Source of the DNA: a candidate division FCPU426 bacterium
Lineage (GTDB): Bacteria > Oederibacteriota > Muellerivitia > Muellerivitales > DAHXKG01
Reading direction: 5' to 3'
Assembly (NCBI GenBank): GCA_027366525.1
Contig: DAHXKG010000007.1
Coordinates: 56,006-120,005, forward strand
Length of the DNA: 64,000 bases
The notes beneath the pieces were generated by a model that was not told the DNA's origin, ran no database searches, and was given only the letters and a program-made list of their open reading frames with translations. Shown here in pieces: positions 1-8,325 of this stretch (within the stretch, counting starts at the first letter, position 1; each line of letters opens with the position of its first letter). The translations under genes were made by a program, and so were the position numbers.

Positions 1-663
1 AGATAAAGTCTTCTCAAGTTGAAGTGCATAGGCTTCTATCGCAGAATTCGGATGCCTTTGGTTGGCTCTTTCAAAATTCAAGGCGGCATCTTTGGCATCC
101 CCGGTCATGTATTGGCAATACCCTAAATAATAATATCCCCGATAATCCTGAGGTGCCGATTGGATTGCTTCTTGAAAATCAGGAATGGCTTGTGAATATT
201 GCTTCTGTTGAAAATATTGAATGCCTTCTTGCAATCCAGGTTCCGCCGTAGTTGAAGTCGTAGTAGTCGCGGTTGTACTCGTACTGGCTGAAGCTTCGGT
301 ACTCGTACTCAGTTGTCCCTGAAGATTTCCAACAAATTGTGCCAATTGACTGTTATTCGGATTTAAAGCTAATGATTTTTGATAGAGCGAAAGCGCTGAT
401 TGTTTTCTTCCTAGAATATAATAACAATTTCCTAGTCCTTCATAAGCGGTCGCATCATTTGGGTTGAGTTGAATGGCAGCATCATAATATCGAGCGGCCT
501 GAACATATTGTTTAGCAGTATAAAATTGATTCCCAGCTGCATCGTATTGAGCGGAAGTAGCTTGTTGTGACCTTCCAGGCGATGGAATGAAGAGTAGTAG
601 ACCCAAAACAAACATGACAATACTTTTAAAGTTCATTGTTAAACTTTTTACCCTCTTTCCCAT
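1..663 (-). CDS. Secreted TPR-repeat protein (C-terminus beyond window)
   Basis: The frame stays open from 663 to the window edge (221 codons), so the C-terminus is missing. The N-terminus has a Lys/Arg-rich start followed by a hydrophobic stretch (IVMFVLGLLLFIP), which is a signal peptide or anchor. TPR-like helices follow (AARYYDAAIQLNPNDATAYE, then ALSLYQKSLALNPN), then a Ser/Thr/Ala-only linker of about 20 residues, then a second TPR block (AIPDFQEAIQSAPQDYRGYY). I chose the ATG at 663 because GGAGGAG lies just upstream; a second in-frame ATG at 636 lacks a good ribosome site. TPR proteins are protein-interaction scaffolds, and the partner is unknown. The 664-842 stretch upstream is AT-rich and probably carries the promoter. 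Confidence 0.8.
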   Translation of the reverse strand, partial: MGKRVKSLTMNFKSIVMFVLGLLLFIPSPGRSQQATSAQYDAAGNQFYTAKQYVQAARYYDAAIQLNPNDATAYEGLGNCYYILGRKQSALSLYQKSLALNPNNSQLAQFVGNLQGQLSTSTEASASTSTTATTTTSTTAEPGLQEGIQYFQQKQYSQAIPDFQEAIQSAPQDYRGYYYLGYCQYMTGDAKDAALNFERANQRHPNSAIEAYALQLEKTLS

Positions 664-842
664 AACTCCTCCATATAATTAATCTGACTGCTTATCAAAA
701 CGTTTTAAATTTTAAATTTGAAATTAATGTATTCGTTAATTTTAAATTTTTTTATCTAACGTTCAGAAAAAAGGCCATCTTCTGTATTTAAACTTAGACT
801 TACCGATTATACACGATTTCCCTAATTTGAAAAGCAATAAGG

Positions 843-2030
843 TCATTCTTCTTTTTGAATTCCATCACCAGCATCATAAATGTAACATTGAGGGGAAATA
901 TTGACCTGATTCTTGTAGTCCCGCTGGACTTGGTCAATAAATGGTTGTATTTGGGCTGTTTTTACTAGACAAATCATAGTGCCACCCCAACCCATCCCGG
1001 CCATTCGCGCTCCTAAACACCCAGATTTACGACATATTTGTGACAGAATATCAATTTCAGGACAAGTAATTTTTAATTTTTCAGCTAATGCATCTTGAGA
1101 TTCATTTAAGAGCGCTCCGAATCCAAGATAATCGCCTTTAATTAAAAATTCCTTAGACTTTTGAACTCGATGGTTTTCAAAAACGATATAGTCCAAGCGT
1201 TTGCGCATAAGAATGTCAATTCTTTTTCGTGCAGTTTCGTATAAATCAGGCGTAAGATCGCGCAAAGTAAGAATTTTAGGAACATGTTTTCTCACCTCAT
1301 TTAATAATTGCTGAAAAACTTCCAGCCGCTTATTAAATTCTTGTTCAACATTGCTTTTATTTCGGACGCCACTGTCAATCACCACTAATTTAACCTGATC
1401 ATGATCAAAGGGGACATAGTCCGGTTTAAATGAACGAGGATCAAAAATTACCAAATGATTTTGTTTCCCAAATCGTGAAGCAAAAGGCGAATAGTAATCG
1501 CCGTGAATTTGTAAGAACTGCGTTTCTACACGTTGAGAAAGTTTCACTAAGGTTGCATCATCTAAAGGACGTGTACCTAAAACGTTACAGGTAAATGCAA
1601 CTGCCATATTGAGCGCAGCCATTTCTTTTAAACACATCTGTTCCGGAATTTCATTCAGCACCGCTAATTGAATCCCCTCCAATTTTCGACCCATGCGTTC
1701 ATAAAAATACAAAATCCCTTTCGGATAATTAGCCCATCCATCCATTTTTTCAAATTTTAAAGAGCCCAGTGGGGATGAAAATTTTTCATCATAATTCAAC
1801 GAGTAAACCATCGCCTGTCGATCGGTTCGCACCTGAGCCGCAATGTATACGCGATGCTGACCTGTCGCCAATAAGCTGAAGCCGTCTTCATGTTCCGTAT
1901 AATCGCCCCCCAAAAGATTTAAAACACACGGCGCTGAAACAATGGTAATTTTTTTAGAATTTTCACCATATTGATGGGAAAAAGCATTCTTTAGTCTTGA
2001 AATCGTTTCCAAATGGGTATGTTCCTTCAT
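843..2030 (-). CDS. GHMP-family galactokinase-like protein, probably non-catalytic
   Basis: At 395 aa the length and overall pattern match galactokinase. The C-terminal GHMP motif 3 is intact (GARMAGMGWGG, about residue 345). The sugar-binding signature near residues 34-51, normally GRxNLIGEHTDY, reads CVLNLLGGDYTEHEDGF. The ATP loop, normally PxGxGLSSSA, reads PEQMCLKEMA at 129-138, with no glycines or serines. The catalytic MDQ is YSP at 180-182. These losses predict a protein without kinase activity, perhaps a sugar sensor or scaffold. The reading frame is clean, so it is not an obvious decaying pseudogene. It lies 73 bp after cdsA on the same strand and may be the last gene of the rpsB-cdsA run. 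Confidence 0.75.
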   Translation of the reverse strand: MKEHTHLETISRLKNAFSHQYGENSKKITIVSAPCVLNLLGGDYTEHEDGFSLLATGQHRVYIAAQVRTDRQAMVYSLNYDEKFSSPLGSLKFEKMDGWANYPKGILYFYERMGRKLEGIQLAVLNEIPEQMCLKEMAALNMAVAFTCNVLGTRPLDDATLVKLSQRVETQFLQIHGDYYSPFASRFGKQNHLVIFDPRSFKPDYVPFDHDQVKLVVIDSGVRNKSNVEQEFNKRLEVFQQLLNEVRKHVPKILTLRDLTPDLYETARKRIDILMRKRLDYIVFENHRVQKSKEFLIKGDYLGFGALLNESQDALAEKLKITCPEIDILSQICRKSGCLGARMAGMGWGGTMICLVKTAQIQPFIDQVQRDYKNQVNISPQCYIYDAGDGIQKEE

Positions 2031-2103
2031 TCAATATTTATCGACTCATTCAAACCCAAGCAATCTAAAATTGATTTTTAATACTGGACCGGCCGCCTTC
2101 GAT

Positions 2104-2913
2104 TTAATGAAGTCCCATGCTCTTTAAGCAATAAAATAAAACCATGCCATTAATCAGCACACTATCCAGGCGATCAAAAATGCCACCATGGGACAAAAAA
2201 ATAGAACCCGAGTTTTTAGCGGATAAACTACGCTTGATCATGGATTCCATTAAATCACCGATTTGCCCCGTCACCGCTAATATCACGCCCAGGAGAATCA
2301 CCGTATTTAAATTTAAAAAGTTTATTTCGCGGACAGCGATCTTATCCAGAAAATATAAGCCTAAAACACTTGTGACGATTCCTCCATAAAACCCTTCCCA
2401 AGTTTTTTTAGGCGATAGTTGCGGCGCAAGTTTATGTTTTCCAAAGAACGTCCCCCAAAAAAACGCCCCAATATCCGTGGCCCATGTGGCCCCCAATAAA
2501 ACTAGTAACGGTCCAATGCCTTCTTGACGAAGCAGATAAAAATAAGACCCTAAAATTCCAAAATAAAATACGCCCAACATGGTTGTTCCCATTGAATCAA
2601 TCAAATGAAAATTGGGATGTTTTAAAAAAATCAGAGCGCCTAAAAAGGGAACCAAAATCGCTAAACTCAACGCTGCTGGCAAATGAAATGCTTGGCTTAT
2701 GTTTAAATAAGGCAGTAATAAAAGAAACAACGCGATGACTCCCAGCACAATCATCGGCTTTTTTCCGGCAGTTTGACTCATATACAAGAATTCCAATAGT
2801 CCAAGCAACAATACGACTGTCGTTATCCAGTTGAAAAAAGCGATGGATCCCCAAAACAGCAACATAAAAACCAAAAACATGGCTACAACAGCAACTAATG
2901 AACGTTGAATCAC
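2104..2913 (-). CDS. cdsA: Phosphatidate cytidylyltransferase (CDP-diglyceride synthase)
   Basis: Makes CDP-diacylglycerol from phosphatidic acid and CTP, the branch point of phospholipid synthesis in the inner membrane. It has many hydrophobic helices, the SPKKTWEG motif, and the C-terminal signature around SHGGIFDRLDS. The usual KD of that signature reads KN (AKNSGS), an Asp-to-Asn change at a position thought to bind metal. A longer frame opens at 2961 inside uppS. I prefer the GTG at 2913 because GAGGAG lies 4 bases upstream and GTG overlaps the uppS stop as GTGA, typical of translational coupling. That gives 269 aa. It follows uppS directly in the classic order. Confidence 0.88.
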   Translation of the reverse strand: MIQRSLVAVVAMFLVFMLLFWGSIAFFNWITTVVLLLGLLEFLYMSQTAGKKPMIVLGVIALFLLLLPYLNISQAFHLPAALSLAILVPFLGALIFLKHPNFHLIDSMGTTMLGVFYFGILGSYFYLLRQEGIGPLLVLLGATWATDIGAFFWGTFFGKHKLAPQLSPKKTWEGFYGGIVTSVLGLYFLDKIAVREINFLNLNTVILLGVILAVTGQIGDLMESMIKRSLSAKNSGSIFLSHGGIFDRLDSVLINGMVLFYCLKSMGLH

Positions 2914-3677
2914 TGAACTCCTCGAACATTCTTCAATCCACCAAATCGTCGGTTTCGACATTGAAATGCTTGAATGGACTGTATCAATTCCTGTTCCCGA
3001 AAATCAGGCCAAAGCGTTGGCGTAAAATACAACTCCGCATATGCGAGTTCCCAAAGCAAAAAGTTAGATACTCGCATTTCGCCGCTAGTTCGAATAATCA
3101 AATCCACTTCAGGCAATTCCGCTGTTGACAAAAAATTTTGAATGGTTGGTTCGTTGATGGTTTCCGCGCGCAAGGTACCTTTTTGAACCTCCGCCTCTAT
3201 TTTTTTAAACGCATCGATTAAATCCACACGGGCACTATAGGATAATGCCAATACCAGGGTTAATCCTTTATTATGTGCGGTTTGTTGGGTGGCATAATGC
3301 AATTCTTGCTGAACCGAGTTTGGGAGTAATTGAATCTTGCCTATTGTTTTTAATCGAACATTATTTCGGTTCAGCTCTTTTAATTCTTGACGCAGATATT
3401 TTTTTAAAAGCCGCATTAAAAATTGAACTTCTTGATTCGGACGACGCCAATTTTCCATTGAAAAAGCATATAACGTCAATGCCTGGACACCTAATTCACC
3501 GCAGAGTCGAACAATGGTTCGAACTGATTCCGCTCCCGCTCGATGCCCCGCAATGCGCGGCAAGTGCTTATTTTGTGCCCATCGTCCATTTCCATCCATA
3601 ATAATTCCAATATGTCGTGGAATCTGTTCTTGAAGTTGATATTTCGAAATCAGTTTTTCGCGTTTTTTATTCGTCAT
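2910..3677 (-). CDS. uppS: Undecaprenyl diphosphate synthase (isoprenyl transferase)
   Basis: Adds isopentenyl units in cis to farnesyl diphosphate to make the lipid carrier for peptidoglycan and O-antigen. The signature IIMDGNGRWA contains the catalytic Asp. The FSMENWRRP segment and the C-terminal SGEMRVSNFLLWELAYAE segment with its conserved Arg, Ser and Glu are all present. At about 255 aa it has normal family length. I use the ATG at 3677; a TTG at 3686 is also in frame, and the nearest GAGGAG is too far upstream to decide between them. Its stop overlaps the cdsA GTG start. Confidence 0.95.
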   Translation of the reverse strand: MTNKKREKLISKYQLQEQIPRHIGIIMDGNGRWAQNKHLPRIAGHRAGAESVRTIVRLCGELGVQALTLYAFSMENWRRPNQEVQFLMRLLKKYLRQELKELNRNNVRLKTIGKIQLLPNSVQQELHYATQQTAHNKGLTLVLALSYSARVDLIDAFKKIEAEVQKGTLRAETINEPTIQNFLSTAELPEVDLIIRTSGEMRVSNFLLWELAYAELYFTPTLWPDFREQELIQSIQAFQCRNRRFGGLKNVRGVQ

Positions 3678-3729
3678 GTGATCCAAATATCCAAATAATT
3701 ATTGCTCCTCATAACACCTAATCAAATGA

Positions 3730-4290
3730 TCAAAAATCCAAAATCTCTTTTTCTTTATGTAACGCTAACTGATCGATTTCTTGCGAATAGTGGTTGGTCA
3801 TTTTCTGAATTTTTTCTCCAGCATCCTTAGCTACGTCTTCTGAAATATGCTTTTCTTTTTTTAATTGATCAATCGTTTTATTAGCTTCTTGTCGAATGGC
3901 TCGAATTCCCACTTTCCCTTCTTCAGCATCTTTCTTCACCGTTTTAACCAATTCTTTTCGACGTTCTTCTGTCAGTAAAGGAATACTAATCCGTATTAAT
4001 TTTCCATCGTTATTTGGCGTTAATCCCAATTCGCTTTTCAGTATCGCTTTTTCAATATCCACTAATGCGGTAGCATCCCAAGGTTTGATTTCAATCGTCC
4101 GTGCATCCACAACCGTAATATTAGCGACTTGATTTAATGGGACGAGGGTTCCGTAATATTCTACTCGAATGGTTTCAAACAAAGCGGATGAGGCTCTCCC
4201 GGTTCGAACATTTACAAATTCACGCTTCGTTGCTTCAACGGCCTTTTTCATTTTTGATTCTGATTCTTGATATATCTTCTGGACGTCCAT
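3730..4290 (-). CDS. frr: Ribosome recycling factor
   Basis: With EF-G, splits the post-termination ribosome so that subunits can be reused. The protein is 186 aa, the normal size. It has the conserved VRTGRASSALFE segment near residue 28, the IEIKPWD segment, and the helical LTEERRKELVKTVKKDAEE region. GGAGG lies a few bases before the ATG. It sits 31 bp after pyrH in the conserved order rpsB-tsf-pyrH-frr, so it is very probably co-transcribed with them. Confidence 0.97.
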   Translation of the reverse strand: MDVQKIYQESESKMKKAVEATKREFVNVRTGRASSALFETIRVEYYGTLVPLNQVANITVVDARTIEIKPWDATALVDIEKAILKSELGLTPNNDGKLIRISIPLLTEERRKELVKTVKKDAEEGKVGIRAIRQEANKTIDQLKKEKHISEDVAKDAGEKIQKMTNHYSQEIDQLALHKEKEILDF

Positions 4291-4321
4291 CTATCCTCCT
4301 TCACATCACCGGTCTTGGTTT

Positions 4322-5050
4322 TCAGCTACACACCATGGTTCCCAGTTTCTGCCCTCGAATTACCCGTGCAATATTCCCGATGACATGCATATCAAAGACA
4401 ATAATGGGAAGATGATTTTCCATACACAGCGTAATCGCGGTGGCATCCATGACTTTTAATTTCCGATCAATCACTTCCAAGTGTGTCAATTGCTGAAACC
4501 GGGTGGCCCGTGGGTTTTTTTGGGGATCATCATCATAGACACCGTCAACATGCGTTGCTTTCAAAATAATTTCCGCATTGATTTCAATCGCTCTTAACGC
4601 CGCTGTGGTGTCAGTCGTAAAATAAGGATTCCCGGTGCCTCCTGCAAAGATGACAATTCTTCCTTTTTCTAAATGACGAAGTGCCTTTCGCCGAATATAC
4701 GGTTCCGCCACTTTCGACATTTCGATGGCGGTCATCACCCGAGTATATGCCCCGGCTGTTTCCAACGCGTTTTGGAGTGCTAAGGCATTGATAATGGTTG
4801 CCAACATCCCCATGTAATCACTTGAAACACGATCCAGCCCCATTTTTTCACCGTTAGCGCCACGGTAAATATTGCCTCCACCAATCACCAGAGCAATTTG
4901 CACGCCATCTTTTTGGATTTGATGCACCTGTTTCGCAATTCTTTGAACAACTTCTGCATCAATGCCGTAGCTTTGAGTCCCTGCCAGGGCTTCGCCCGAA
5001 ATTTTCAAAAGCACGCGATGATAAGCATATTTTGATTTAGGGGTGTTCAA
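4322..5050 (-). CDS. pyrH: UMP kinase
   Basis: Phosphorylates UMP to UDP in pyrimidine nucleotide synthesis. It belongs to the amino-acid-kinase fold, with LLKISGEAL near the N-terminus, [10 protein letters not shown], the [17 protein letters not shown] loop, and [11 protein letters not shown] near residue 165. The length of 242 aa is typical. The start is a TTG at 5050 with AAGG 6 bases upstream; no ATG fits better. It lies 34 bp after tsf in the translation gene run. Confidence 0.97.
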   Translation of the reverse strand: MNTPKSKYAYHRVLLKISGEALAGTQSYGIDAEVVQRIAKQVHQIQKDGVQIALVIGGGNIYRGANGEKMGLDRVSSDYMGMLATIINALALQNALETAGAYTRVMTAIEMSKVAEPYIRRKALRHLEKGRIVIFAGGTGNPYFTTDTTAALRAIEINAEIILKATHVDGVYDDDPQKNPRATRFQQLTHLEVIDRKLKVMDATAITLCMENHLPIIVFDMHVIGNIARVIRGQKLGTMVCS

Positions 5051-5084
5051 AAGCTACCTTTGTGATCATTTTGCAAAAACAATT

Positions 5085-5675
5085 TTATTCTCCAATTTGA
5101 AATCTACAAAATCTGCGCACAACAATATTTTCTCCGAGTTTAGCCGCTATTTCCGTAATCAGTTGATGAACACTCTTTTTAGGATCACGAATATACGGCT
5201 GATCCATTAGACAAACCTGCTTAAAATAATTTTCGACTTTGCCTTCCAATATCTTTTCTAATACAGATGCCGGCTTGTTCGATTTTTCAATTTCGATTCG
5301 ATAAATCGATTTTTCTTTTTCCAATTCATCCATGGGTACTTCTTCACGGCGAACATATTTAGGAATGGAAGCGGCAATTTGCATTGCTAATTCTTTGGAC
5401 AACATTTGAAAATCGTCTGTTTTAGCAACAAAATCAGTTTCGCAATTCACTTCAACAATAACACCCACTTTCCCTCCGTGGACATAACTGCCAATCCAGC
5501 CCTGATTGACACTTCGACCGACTCGTTTGGCAACCTGTACGGCCCCATGTTCTCTTAAATAAACCACCGCTTTTTCAAAATCACCTTGTGATTCCATCAA
5601 AGCTTTTTTACATTCCATCATTCCGGCGCCTGTTTTTTCTCGCAATTCCTTTACTGCTGATGCATCAATGCTCAT
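5085..5675 (-). CDS. tsf: Elongation factor Ts (short form)
   Basis: Nucleotide exchange factor that regenerates EF-Tu-GTP. The N-terminal helix AVKELREKTGAGMMECKKAL is the EF-Ts UBA-like domain, and CETDFVAKTDDF carries the TDFV motif that contacts EF-Tu. At 196 aa it is a short form, close to the one-core-subdomain versions known from Thermus, rather than the roughly 280-aa E. coli form. GGGAGG lies 5 bases before the ATG. It follows rpsB by 47 bp. Confidence 0.96.
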   Translation of the reverse strand: MSIDASAVKELREKTGAGMMECKKALMESQGDFEKAVVYLREHGAVQVAKRVGRSVNQGWIGSYVHGGKVGVIVEVNCETDFVAKTDDFQMLSKELAMQIAASIPKYVRREEVPMDELEKEKSIYRIEIEKSNKPASVLEKILEGKVENYFKQVCLMDQPYIRDPKKSVHQLITEIAAKLGENIVVRRFCRFQIGE

Positions 5676-5722
5676 TTGGGCCTCCCAATTTATTCCAATT
5701 CAAAACTGATGATTTTTGGAAA

Positions 5723-6676
5723 TTATTCATCCCGTAATCGTTTGGTTCGAATTCTCTCAACTTTTTCATCAGCTAACTCGTCGGCAAAAGCAGCCACTGT
5801 TTGAGCATCGCCTGCTAAATGTTCCACACTTGAAACCAGCAATTCGGGCTCTTCCGATGAACGTTCTTTTAAAAATTCTTGATTCACTTCTTCATCTAGG
5901 ATAATCGGTTTTTCCAAATCGGATCCCGTACCAAAGGTAGCATCGACTATAGTCGTTGAACTGGTTTCAGATTTGCCGATTTCCTTGCCTTCTAATTCTT
6001 GGCTACGCCCATCCATAATCGCGGTCGAAATAACCGAAGTGATCAACTTAACTGCTCGAATTGCATCATCATTACCGGGAATCACTAAATCGACTTCATC
6101 TGGATCACAATTAGTATCAACAACCGCTATTACTGGAACTCCTAACTTTCGGGCTTCTTGAATCGCAATATGTTCTTTTTTAGTATCAATGACAAAAATG
6201 GCACCCGGCAATTTAGGCAAGTTTTTAATACCCCCTAATGTGCGTTCTAATTTTTGTTTTTCTTTATTTAAGATGGCTTGTTCTTTTTTGGAGCGCTTTT
6301 GTAATTCTTCCGGTGTCAAGCGTTCCAAATCTTTTAAATAGCCAATCGATTTTTTAATGGTTGAAAAATTAGTAAGCATCCCGCCTAACCACCGATAGTT
6401 GACGTAATGCATTCCACAGCGTTCGGCTTCTTCTCGAATAGAATCTTGAGCTTGCTTTTTCGTACCAATAAAAATAACACTTTCACCCGCAACTGAAATT
6501 TCTTTCACAAATTGATAAGCTTCTTTAAGCTTTTTGACCGTTTTTTGAAGATCAATAATATGAATCCCATTGCGCGCACCAAAAATGTAAGGGGCCATCT
6601 TGGGATTCCACCGGCGAGTTTGATGTCCAAAATGTACTCCAGCTTCCAACAATTGCTTCATCGATACTGTTAACAT
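5723..6676 (-). CDS. rpsB: 30S ribosomal protein S2 with acidic C-terminal extension
   Basis: Small-subunit ribosomal protein. The core is standard: [39 protein letters not shown], and [13 protein letters not shown]. The conserved core ends near residue 230. About 85 further residues rich in Glu, Ser and Asp follow, ending in a basic [11 protein letters not shown]. The start is the ATG at 6676, because AAGGAG sits 8 bases upstream; a GTG at 6682 is too close to that site. It is the first gene of the rpsB-tsf-pyrH-frr-uppS-cdsA run. Confidence 0.96.
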   Translation of the reverse strand: MLTVSMKQLLEAGVHFGHQTRRWNPKMAPYIFGARNGIHIIDLQKTVKKLKEAYQFVKEISVAGESVIFIGTKKQAQDSIREEAERCGMHYVNYRWLGGMLTNFSTIKKSIGYLKDLERLTPEELQKRSKKEQAILNKEKQKLERTLGGIKNLPKLPGAIFVIDTKKEHIAIQEARKLGVPVIAVVDTNCDPDEVDLVIPGNDDAIRAVKLITSVISTAIMDGRSQELEGKEIGKSETSSTTIVDATFGTGSDLEKPIILDEEVNQEFLKERSSEEPELLVSSVEHLAGDAQTVAAFADELADEKVERIRTKRLRDE

Positions 6677-6798
6677 ACCCACATCTCCTTAACCTAGAGT
6701 TTTTCCTCTGCTATTTAAACGTTTCCGCTAATTTTCTTGAATAAACTCGTTGTTTTAAATCACAACACTCTTTGAACAAGAAATTAAATAGCATGTGA

Positions 6799-6829
6799 AT
6801 TATGACTTAAATATAAAATTTAAAGTCAA
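6799..6829 (-). promoter_or_regulatory. Candidate sigma-70-type promoter for the rpsB run
   Basis: On the minus strand TTGACT (6824-6829) and CATAAT (6799-6804) are separated by 19 bases, about 120 bp upstream of rpsB, in AT-rich DNA. The spacer is longer than the ideal 17, so this is a weak prediction by eye. Confidence 0.3.
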
Positions 6830-7310
6830 TTTAACTCATGGTTATATCACATTCGTACAGAAGCTTTCAAGCAGGAACCTTGTCTTTTCTCAAGTTTATA
6901 AATTTTAACCTCACTGCGTGATAAAACAAATTGGGGGATTTGGATTTATAAAATAAATCCTGACTGATTGACGCCCCTGAGTTGGATTATACTTTTTAGC
7001 TTGCCACAGGTCTTTGTGCCCTACTTGGATAATTCGTTTTCCTAAAATTGAAAACGGTTCCACGCTTTTTTAGACGTCCAGTTTGAGTTTCTATATATTG
7101 GGCTATTTAAGATTAGTGACCACAATCTGTTTAGCCGTATATCAAAATAGCTTTTACATCCCACCCATTGATCCTGTAATCGTTGATCTCCCAATCCATT
7201 CAATTTAAAAATTGATTCTTTTTTTCAAATAGGGAATAATAACGTTGACAACGTTTAAAGCTTGATTTGCTGCTAATCCAAATCATCCAATCCACAGCTG
7301 TGAGGAATGC
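6830..7310. other. Intergenic region without a supported gene
   Basis: Lies between the divergent rpsB run and the NUDIX gene. I see AT-rich stretches and no frame with convincing protein character, ribosome site or family motif. No RNA gene or clear repeat was recognised. It presumably holds promoter elements for both sides. Confidence 0.5.
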
Positions 7311-8297
7311 TTGCATACAATTCGACAACTTCCAGTTATCCGAAAAAAATGGGGTTATCCCTACCGACTCTGGATCACTCAAGAATTTGATGATCTCGGA
7401 TGGAATTTGGTTGAACAAAGTCGAAGGCAAGGGAGAATTCACGATGTGACCTTGTTTATTGAGGACCCTCAAGGCCGTTTTGCATTGATGAGCAAACACT
7501 CTTATCCCCCGGGCATTTTCCGATCCCCCTCCGGGGGTGTTCACCTCCATGAACCTTTTGATCAAGGTGCGATCCGGGAAGCTAAAGAAGAAACGGGATT
7601 AAATATTCAATTGCAATCTTTTGTTTTACATATCACTTTGGAAATTACCCATCAAGAAGATTCTATAACTTGGGAATCGTATATATTTCATGCTACCACC
7701 CACCAAACACGACTTCAGCCCGTTGATCTTAAAGAAGTTCGAGAAGCTATTTGGGTAGATCCGACTCAAATGCATTTGATGATTCAAAAACTCAAGAACA
7801 CGGAGAATGGTGGGTTGATCTATCGAGCCAATTTAACGGAAGCCTTTTTATGGTCACTCCAAAATCCATTCAAACTGGAATCAGCGGATATATATCAAAT
7901 TCCAATTTATGAAAAAATAAAATCCAAAATCAAATCGCCTGAACTATTGGAAAAAACATTTTTCTTTAACGCCAGTATTCAACATCTCTGGGCCGGATGC
8001 ATTGGCATTACTCTTCATCCTAACTTTTATGAGCTTTCAATACTAGAAATTCATTCCTCGTTTTATGGACGAGGATTGGCTCAGGCCCTAACTACTTATA
8101 TCGTGGATCAATGGAATTTTAAACAAAATCAATTTGCTGAAAAAAAAGATTTATGGGTTTTCAGTCAATATCCTGCCTATTTCATTCCCCTTCACTTCCA
8201 TTTGCCCGAGGACCTGAGTATGACGCCACCCTTCATCTTGTCTGAAATTAATAAAAAACCCGCCCGCTCCGTAGCCCTAAAGTACACGCCCTTTTAA
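7311..8297 (+). CDS. NUDIX hydrolase with C-terminal GNAT-like region
   Basis: Residues 40-185 form a NUDIX domain. The full NUDIX box GX5EX7REUXEEXGU is present at about 75-97 (GGVHLHEPFDQGAIREAKEE then TGL), so a hydrolase acting on a nucleoside-diphosphate-linked compound is likely; the substrate is unknown. Residues about 220-275 (AGCIGITLHPNFYELSILEI then HSSFYGRGLAQALTTYI) resemble the acetyl-CoA-binding loop and following helix of GNAT acetyltransferases. No ATG exists in the open part of this frame. TTG at 7311 follows AGGA by 4 bases and is the best start. It is a lone plus-strand gene between two minus-strand groups. Confidence 0.8.
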   Translation: MHTIRQLPVIRKKWGYPYRLWITQEFDDLGWNLVEQSRRQGRIHDVTLFIEDPQGRFALMSKHSYPPGIFRSPSGGVHLHEPFDQGAIREAKEETGLNIQLQSFVLHITLEITHQEDSITWESYIFHATTHQTRLQPVDLKEVREAIWVDPTQMHLMIQKLKNTENGGLIYRANLTEAFLWSLQNPFKLESADIYQIPIYEKIKSKIKSPELLEKTFFFNASIQHLWAGCIGITLHPNFYELSILEIHSSFYGRGLAQALTTYIVDQWNFKQNQFAEKKDLWVFSQYPAYFIPLHFHLPEDLSMTPPFILSEINKKPARSVALKYTPF

Positions 8298-8325
8298 TCA
8301 ATCGCAGTTGTGAACTTTGACAACT

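Noticed and set aside
24-467. Plus-strand open frames at the window start
   Set aside because: They lie opposite a minus-strand TPR gene whose repeats and signal peptide read clearly through the same bases.
7200-7565. Minus-strand frame of 121 codons
   Set aside because: It lies antisense to the NUDIX box region and has no motif or ribosome site.
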